From assembly GCA_900128585.1 (NCBI GenBank), contig LT642151.1:1-64000 (forward strand): a stretch of DNA of 64,000 bases, in the 5' to 3' direction. This document shows, one piece after another, positions 18,561 through 27,500 of the stretch (position 1 is the stretch's first letter; every line of letters starts with the position of its first letter). The notes under the pieces are model-generated. The model did not search any database. It saw nothing but the letters and a program-made list of their open reading frames with translations, and was not told the DNA's origin. The stretch comes from Stramenopiles sp. TOSAG23-3 (Eukaryota; Sar). A program made the position numbers and the translations under genes.

Positions 18561-21500
18561 TTATTTTCTTAGAAAGGCCGTTTGTTTTTTCAATCTTTGG
18601 CGTAGAGAGTACGCTCGAGCCCCAACTGACTGCTGGCCCGAATAGGGCGACGATTGACTATTCACAAGGTTTTCGTTATTCAAATGGTGTGTAGGGGTTG
18701 GCCTTCCGCCGACAGTAGAATTCTGTTTCCCATACGCGCGACTTCTGTGGACGGCTGGGGTAACGTATGCACGGTTTTTCTCCCGTGAGCTGGACTGCTG
18801 CGACTCCTGATACCTTCGAATCGAATCAAGTTGCATTGAAATTTCGACCGAACCTGAACGGTGAAGGCGAACCATAGGCTCTCCCTCTCCTTTTCCGTGG
18901 GCCTTAGAATTGGTGCTTCTCGCGCTCCATTTGTTGTTGTCTCTGTTGATAATCCAACCCACTGCTTTATTATCAGAAAAGACAGGGGTCAGAATTTGGT
19001 CCCTCTCCTTCAATTGTTTTGACCGGTGCCGGCGTTGAGCAGGATGAACAGCAGGCTTGCTCTGTTTCGCTAGCAGCGATGCATCCTTCACTCTTACCCG
19101 TTCCTCGTTCTTTCTTTCCGTCTCCCTAAGCTTGAGGAGTTCCTTACGCGAAGCACTGGCGGTCGCAATTTTGTCGTCCGCTTTCCGCAGCAATTCCAGG
19201 TGTTCTCGTATCCTCTTTGCAGCCGAAACGGCATCCTCTGCCGACACATGTTTTAATCCCTCACTTGACTCTCGTTTAACACTAGCATCTACATTATCGC
19301 GGTCGATCGTGATACTTTCATCTTCATGACTGCCTTCATAAAATTGAAGTTCCTTGAGCATAGCGTCTTTTTCATTATCGTACGCATCCTTCGTTTCTAC
19401 CGAAGCAGCCGCTTTTCGTGCCGCAGATTTTAATTTTTCAGTTTCTGACGCCATTCGCTGGATTTGAATCATCGTCTCCTGCGTATTACTTGCTGCTTTG
19501 TCAATGTCTGATATGACCATGGGTGGGTCGTGCGGTTCTTTATGTGCATCTGCAAAAGTGCCGTCAACACTGGCATCGCTCTCTGTGCATACAGAGACGG
19601 TATTAGTGTCTGCGGTTACGCTCACACCAACATCAGCCGTGAGATTGAACGGCGCAGCTGCAGTCGTTGTACTAGATGTGCTTAGCTCCACGTTTGCAAT
19701 TGTGCCAACATCTGCCGACTTGTTTTCAGTCTGCAGCCCCACGTCAGCCCGCTCTGCCGGTTTAATGCGCGTTACCGTCGCGCTCGTGCCGGCATCTACC
19801 AACGCGGCATCGGTTTGTAACCCCACATCTTCCTGTGGTGTCGGTGGGAACTCCGCCAAGCTCGCACTCGTGCCAACATCTGACGAGTTATATTCGGTTT
19901 GCAGTCCCGTATCGACCTGTTCTACTGCGCAGAGGGACATGTCGGTGAGCGTTCCAATGCTTACATGGTCTATAGAATAGCGTGTTACAACCTCAGCGGC
20001 GACCGAACTCTGCGCAATCTTTTCCAATTCTGATATGTGTGCTGTCGCCTGCCGCAACCGTTCTTCCACCCCAACGCGAGCTTGAAACTCTTCCCCGAGA
20101 GCTTCTTCTGCAGCTTCTGCGCGTTCTTCTAGAGCAAGGCGCTTGGTTTCGTATTCTGCGCATTCCACGCTGTCTTTCTCCTTATGACCGTCTGCAGACG
20201 CCGTTGGCCCGTCTGACTGGACAGGCGAACAGAGCCCCACAGCATTGTTTTCGAACAAGTGCTCCGTTTGAAGTTTAAAAAACTCTTGCTGGATGGCTTC
20301 GCAACGCTCGTTAGCAGATTTTAAGGCATCTTCTGCGCATTTTCGGGCCACTATTTCTTTTGAAACGTTGGCTTCGGCCCCCATAGCTCGAATTTTCATT
20401 GCAGACAATTCATCCAAAACTTGGTCGTTCACTATTTCTAGATTTTCTGATGACAGGAGCAGAATATCATCGGTATTTACTGCAGCAGAGACCGTTTCGA
20501 CTGAGGCTGTTGTTCCCACTTCAACGTCAGGGCGCGCTAGCGTGTTGGTGGAGCTCGAAGCGGTCGAGCATGACGCCAATGTCCCTACGTCTGTTACTTT
20601 CTTTTCAGCTTTTCCCCCTTCTTCAAAACATGGCGACGTACCTACAGATTCAGTGTTTAACAGAATATCATCAGTATTTACTGCAGCAGAGACCGTTTCG
20701 ACTGAGGCTGTTGTTCCCACTTCAACGTCAGGGCGCACTTGCGTGTTGGTGGAGCTCGAAACGGTCGAGCATGACGCCAATGTCCCTACGTCTGTTACTT
20801 TCTTTTTAGCTTTTTCCCCTTCTTCAAAACATGGCGACGTACCTACAGATTTAGTGTTGCTTAACGCACTTCCACGAGCATTTGGGGCACTATAACGCTC
20901 GACGTAAGAATTTTCTGAATCTGCCTGAGTTTCTGCGTCCACGCCGCGACGACTTTCAGTGAGTGTACTTTTTGACACATTTGCTGTCGAAACAATGATT
21001 CCAATATGTGCCTTAGACACGACCTCGTCCTTCTCCACGGTGGTCATTGTGCCGGAAGATACCACTTGTGCCGGCTCTGCATCGGCATCGACTTGCGAAA
21101 AATTAGCGGTGCTTGACGTATTTTTAGTCTCGATTGTGGGTGTCATGGTTGCCTTGGTTTTCGACTCGAACATTTTAACAAGTGCTGGCACGCTTCTAGG
21201 TTTTGACAATTGGGACTGGTGTTGTCCACAGAAACCATTGTCATACGCTGCCGAAGAATTGACACACTGCTGTCCTTTATTTTCCCCGCTGGCAAGGATC
21301 CCCAAACAGCGCGTGGGGCGTTCGCTTCTGTCGTCATATGGAACATCGGGCTGTGTCATTGTCGAGGAATCGACAAGTAAAGCAGCGAAATCGATTGTAC
21401 CAGTCGCAGCGTTCGATTGGGAGAGACGAGCGGTCTGCGTGTCTTTGCATTCGTTTGCACAGGTAGCTTGGACAAGTTTGGCTTCGGCGCCTGTGCCAAT

Positions 21501-24500
21501 AGTTGTTTCCGTCGCAGCGTGTGCGATATCGGGCGGTACTGTTTGGATAGCTTTGGATTCGCTTGAGCTAGTCGTGGTTTGGATAATTTTTGAGTCGACA
21601 AGAGCCCCAATTTTAGCCTCAGCGCGTTCGGAATATTTTTTCAAGTGCTGAAGTTCTTCGTTCAGCTTGAATACGTTCTTTTTTTCTTCGTTGTACGCGG
21701 CTTTTAGTTTCGTTACTTCTCCAGTCTCTTGGCGCAGCTTCACTTCTAAGTCAACCATTTTCTTGTTCAACGTGTCCCATTCGCTTTTGCCTACCATATT
21801 TTCCAGGCCACCAGACTCTTTCTTCGCCAATCCGATTTCCTTAATGTCCTGTTTCAAGCCATCGATCTCCATGGAATAGGTATTCCTTGCCTCAAAAAAA
21901 CCTTCCTGGGCAGACTTTAGTTCAGATTCACGTTCTTTCAGTTTGTCCGTCGCAACCGCTAGCTTCGTAGAAACGTCGTTCTTCTCCCTAATCGCGGATT
22001 CCAACTCTGCCTCAGCCCTCCTCTTTTGACTCTCTTCCTCCGCCAATTCTTGTTTGTGGTCTTTTACAGAAGCCTCTAATTTCGACTCTAGCGATTCGAT
22101 TGTAGACTTGAACGACAGGGCAGACGCAGCGTGTGTCTCCTTTAAAAGCAACAACTGTTGCTCGGCCAACATGGATTTATCAGAAGATTGTAAATTTACA
22201 ATTCTTTTTTCCATTGCCTTCATATCGACTTCGTTTTTGGAAGCCAACAAGCTTTTCTCTTTTTGCAATAGCACGGTTTCATTTTGCAAGCGGGCAATGT
22301 CATCTTCATTTGCGTCCCGTGCCTCTCGTAGCTTTTCGTTCTCTACGAGTGCATCGGAAAGTTTTCCTTCGTACTTAAAAACTAGAGATTGGCTTTCGCT
22401 CAATTGCAGCGAAATGTTGGAGCATTTGTTCTCTAGGTTCTCAATAATGGTGCCATGTGTGAATGCAGTTGTAGTAATGCGCTCTAGTTTGCTTTCTAGC
22501 TCTTCGTTCTTTCCTTTTTCAATGGCCAGCGCACTTTCTGCTATCTCAAAACTTTGCTTCAGATTTTCGCACATACGCTTCTGCTCTTCGTTACTAGATG
22601 ATCGATCTTCCTTAAGTCGCTGGAACGCAGCTTGAAACTCTATCTTTTCTAAAGTGACCTGCTCCATTCTCGCTTCTAGCTCACTTTTTCCCCTAACAAA
22701 TAATTTGTGTGCTTTCTCAAGTGTCAAAACTTTACCATTCAGCTCTCCCACTTCTTCCGCAAACATCGCATTCGCGGACTCCAAGTTGTCTTGAATTTCT
22801 TCTTTATCCGCTCTGGCACTTTTCAGCTTTGCCGTTGCGGCATTCACCCTATCTTCTAAAGACGCACACGTTTCCTTTAATTCTGCCACTCTGCTATCGG
22901 ACGCTTTCAGGTCCAATCGGCATCGATCAACATCTCTTTGTAATTTCTCTTTTGTTGCAGTCATGGCATTTAAAAGCTCCTCCCGGTCTATCAATTGTTT
23001 TTGCAGATTGGCCTTAATATTTTGAAGGTTTTCAATTCTCATCTTGTTTTCCTCGCGTTCACCACTTAAAGCATCTTCGGAGGCAGACAGTTTTTCTTGA
23101 AGGTTTACTAAGCCCAATTCAAACGATTTCTGTTTTCCGGCAAACGACTGCTGCAATGTGTCATAATTTTCTTTTTTGGTTTTCGACATCAATTCGGAAT
23201 TGACCTTAAAACTCTGAACGACTTCTTGCAATTGGTTATCTCTCTCTTCCAACCTGCGATCAAAATCTTCCCGGGAACTTTTTAACTCAGACTTTAAGCT
23301 GTTTATTTTCGACACAAAAGCTTGCTTTTCGGCATTCCTTTCTTCCAATTCTGCAGCAACGTTTTCTATCGGCTTGGCGACAGCATCAGAAACTGGACCA
23401 ATTGCCATGTCTTCTTTTGCGGCCCGTTGTTCAATTTCAAACGTCGCTACTTGCGAAGACAGGGTCATGTTCTCTCGGACGAGCGTGTCACAAGAGGCTT
23501 GGAGTTCTTCAATCTTCTGCTTTTGTGATTTAACGATCGCTGAAATTTCTGTCGAAGATATTTGTTTGAAGTCTTTCAAATCACCAAGCTCTTCAATAGC
23601 TTTGGATTGGGCCGAATCTAACTCTGCCACTCCTTCTTGAAGTTGACCCAGAATGCGTCCGTGGGTTTTCGTGGAATCCAGTAACTGAAGCGACTGATTC
23701 TTTAGTTCCTGAATGAAAACATGTTCGCCTCTGCCTTTGCTTTGCAACATAGCGTTTTCTTGCCCGAGTTTCTGAAATTGCATGTTCATCTCCAATAGGG
23801 ATTTAGTCAGCTCTTTTTCTGTTTCTTTGCCCTGCTTTATTTGGTTCTCATAGACGCTCTTGAAAGCCCTTGTTTCTGCATTTTCAATCGCAAGGATCTT
23901 GTTTGATTCTTCTAGGGCTTTTACTCGGCTCAACAGTTCCTTATCCCCACGTTCGACCATCTTGCTCTTCAGATCTTGCATTCGTCGCCGCAGCTCCTCT
24001 GACGCATCGCTGGCATGCTGCAAATTGTTCTCCGCTATAATTCTCTTTTTTCTCTCCTTGTCAAGATCAGATCGCAGGCCATCCAAAGTCTCTTCAAACG
24101 TTTGGATAATTTCTGTCACCGATGAGACGGCGGTTGACTGAGTCGCGTGTTTATCCTCCAACGACGATAAATGTTTCTTCAGGACCAAAATTTTGTCATT
24201 TGCTAGTTCTAACGACTTAGTCATGATGTGAAGTTCTTCTTCCTTATCAACGTACTTTGACCGCATTGCATGAATCTCGAGCTTATCGTTACTGGCCTTG
24301 GCTCTTAAGCCATGGACCTCTTCGTCATTTTGGGATGCGATAAATATCTTTTCTTTCCCCAACGACTCGTTTTCGATTTTTAGAGTAGAAATAATTTGCC
24401 TCAGTTCATCTAAGCTTGTTTTCAATTCTGTTATGCTCAACACCTTTGCGTTCAATTCTTCTTTAAGACGATCCTCGGCCACAGATCTCGCCATATCGCG

Positions 24501-27500
24501 CTTCTCGTTGGTGGTAACCAAAGCAAATTTCTCTGCTTCGTGCAATTTTTGTCTGTTTTCGAAATCTTCCTTGCTTTTGGAAATGTGGTCTTCTAACTTT
24601 TGTCGATATACCTCTATCTCACTGTTCTTTCCCGCAATTTCTGTTTCATTTTTTGATCGGCTGGACTGCAACTCGGACTCTACCTTTGACAATTTTGTGA
24701 CCGCATTCATGTGATCCATCTGGGCGGCTTCCAAAGCCTTTTTCAAATGTTGTATTCTAGATATCAAAACAGTGCTGTCAAATTCATCGTGCGTGTTGGG
24801 ATTTGAAACGTCGGCCACCGCGGGTGTTTCTTCCTGGGCGATCGTGGACGCAGGCCTGAATGCAACTTCCTTGTTGCCTGAGTCAAGACTTTCGCCGATC
24901 GGTTCCTGGGGCAATTGTGTGTTCGTCAGTGCCGGTGCCCCATCAAGAGTGGACAAGCCAGTCTGTTTTCGATCGCGGATTCTTTCAAGCTCATAAGCCG
25001 ATTTGGACAGCTTTTCGTTCAGCTCAGCGATCGTGCATTTGAAGGCGTTATTCTCTAATGTACAAAATTCTAGCTCTTCTTTGTTCCTTTGAGCCTCAAC
25101 GCGCAATCGCCCATTTTCTTGGTTCGTTTCATTCAAAGAGTTTTGCAACTCACTCACGTGTTTCTGAAAATACTGCATTTCGAAGTTGGGGACTGGTTCC
25201 TTCGTAGCCAAAGCACTTTCCCCTTCTTCCTTTATCTCGTTCAATTGGTTTCGAAAGAATTCGGCTTCTTGCCGAGACGCTGCAAGTGCTGTTCTCAGTG
25301 TGTCCACCTCCGCCTCGTTGCGATTGTTTTTCGTTTCAGGTACGGCCTCTGTTTCCGTCGATACGGTTGCCTGTGGGTTTGCACTCTTACGTAAATCTGC
25401 AAGCTCTTTCTGGGAGGCTGCCAAAGCCGCTTTTAGGGCAATCACATCGTATTTGTTTCGTTTTGGTTCCAATTTCCGTTCACCCCCAGCGTCTGTGGCA
25501 GTAGAAGCATTGGAACGTTGCGTTCCCTTGTCTACTCGGTTACGGTTCTGGTTCTGCACAGCTTCCAATTCAAGAAGCAGCGCAGCAATTTTATTTGCAT
25601 TTTCTAGTTGCAATTGTTCGTGGGTTTCCTTCAGAAGGATTACGGCATGCACATGCCTGTCATTCAAATCATTTAATTTTCTTGCCATTTCCTTCTCTTG
25701 AATTTCCTGGTCTTCTCTTACTTTCTTCAAAACTTCCTCCGGAACAGATTTTGTAGCCATATCTAGCTTTTGCTGGTAGGAATCCTGAGTGGAGGCCACC
25801 TGGGCTTTTAAACAGGAAGCAAGCTCTTCTGCACTTGCGAGTCTCTCTTTCAAAGTACTGTTTGACGCTCTCAAACCCGTTGCGGTGGTTTCTAATTTGG
25901 TTAGCAGCTCGCTCTTCGCAACATTGTCGTCCGCCATACGTCCCGATTGGTGCTTGAACACTTCTATTTCTTTTTGCATCCGTTTCCGTTCTTCCTCACG
26001 CTGTTGATCGATGGCCAAAATGTTGCTTTTAAGATCTTCGATTTGCGTCTTCAGCACCAACTCTCTACGTTCCATTTCACGGTGTTTTTTCTCTGCCTCA
26101 ATTATCTCTGAAGCCGCACTCTCTTGGGTGGTGCTAATAACGTCCTTTTGAAACGCAACCTTCTCCTCGAAATCTTCGCGCTGGGAAATTAGCGTTTTTT
26201 CCAAAGTCTCGGTCATTAGCTCAGCCCTAGCAGCTCTGGCGTCGGCATTTTTGCACGCTGCTTTAGTGTTTTCCAGTATTTTAAATACGTCCGCTTCGTC
26301 AACTGTAACACCAGTCTCGCTTCGCTCCCTTTTGGGTTCTTTCAAACCTCCATCTTTTCGTCGCTGAAACTGTCTGGCCAACGATTCTGCCCTCGATGCC
26401 CTGGCCTCTGCATCAGCAGCTATCATCTCGGCCCTTTGTAACATTTTTGCGACTCTGTCGTTTTCGTACATTAGCCTTTCATTTGTTTTTTGGAGCTGGT
26501 CGGATTCCATTTCGACGAACGCCTGGGTTCCGCTGTTGTTCGTAGTGGGAGAACTGGTCTGCGTGCCGGTAGACGGGTCGTCTTTGGACCTCCTGCTTTC
26601 TGGGACCAAGTCAGATTGAGTCCCGTGGGTTTTTCTACTCGGCGGTGGAGTCTGGGTGCCGCTAGATGAACCACTCGACAGATCGCTTTGAAGGCCTATA
26701 GAAAACGACGGGGATTTGGGCAGAGCGATTGCATCGACCCCTCTGTCCTCTGTTCCCATGATTGTGATCGGTCTATCCTCCGTTGTCGTCATCACGCCGG
26801 AACTAACTGTACGCGCTCTGGGGGACTGCGTGCTTGAATCCTTGGAAACAGCGGCTCCCCGACGTGGCGTTTGCGTCTCTATGCTTGCTATTTGGCCGTC
26901 CTTCAAATTACTCTGAAGCCCGACAGAATGCGTTGAAACTCTTGACGGGGTGCTCATGCTCTGGATAGGATGGTCGCCCCCCGCCGACGAATCGATCAGA
27001 AGTGGCCCGCCCGCCAGTTCGGATCTCGGAGACGACCATCGAACCATCATGGGTATATCTTCGTCTAGAATAGAGCTTGTAATCTCAGCACCGGCACTTG
27101 AGGGTCTCTTTTTAACAGGGGTTGACTCCGGGGTTTGCGTTCCCATGTTTTGCATAGCACATTTCAAATCTGTAAAGAACGCCAAGTCGCTTTGCAATCC
27201 AACCGAGGACGGCGATGCCTGGCTCATGGCACTCACTCTGCACGTTTCGCGCTGCGATTGCTTCAATTTACTGTCCTTGTCTGCTGTTTCTTGCATCGCC
27301 GAGACGTCTTCTAACATTTCCAAGTACGACTCCGAGCGCTGCTCGGCTTCACGAGCCCTTTTCAGGGCCAGATTCTTTTCTTCGATGGATAGGTCAAGCT
27401 TAACAGAAAAATCATCTAATTTCTGCTGCAGCGCCTTTTCGTTTTCTTCTTTCCACTTCATTTCCATTAACGTTTTCTCCGCCTCCTGCAGCTCGCTAAC

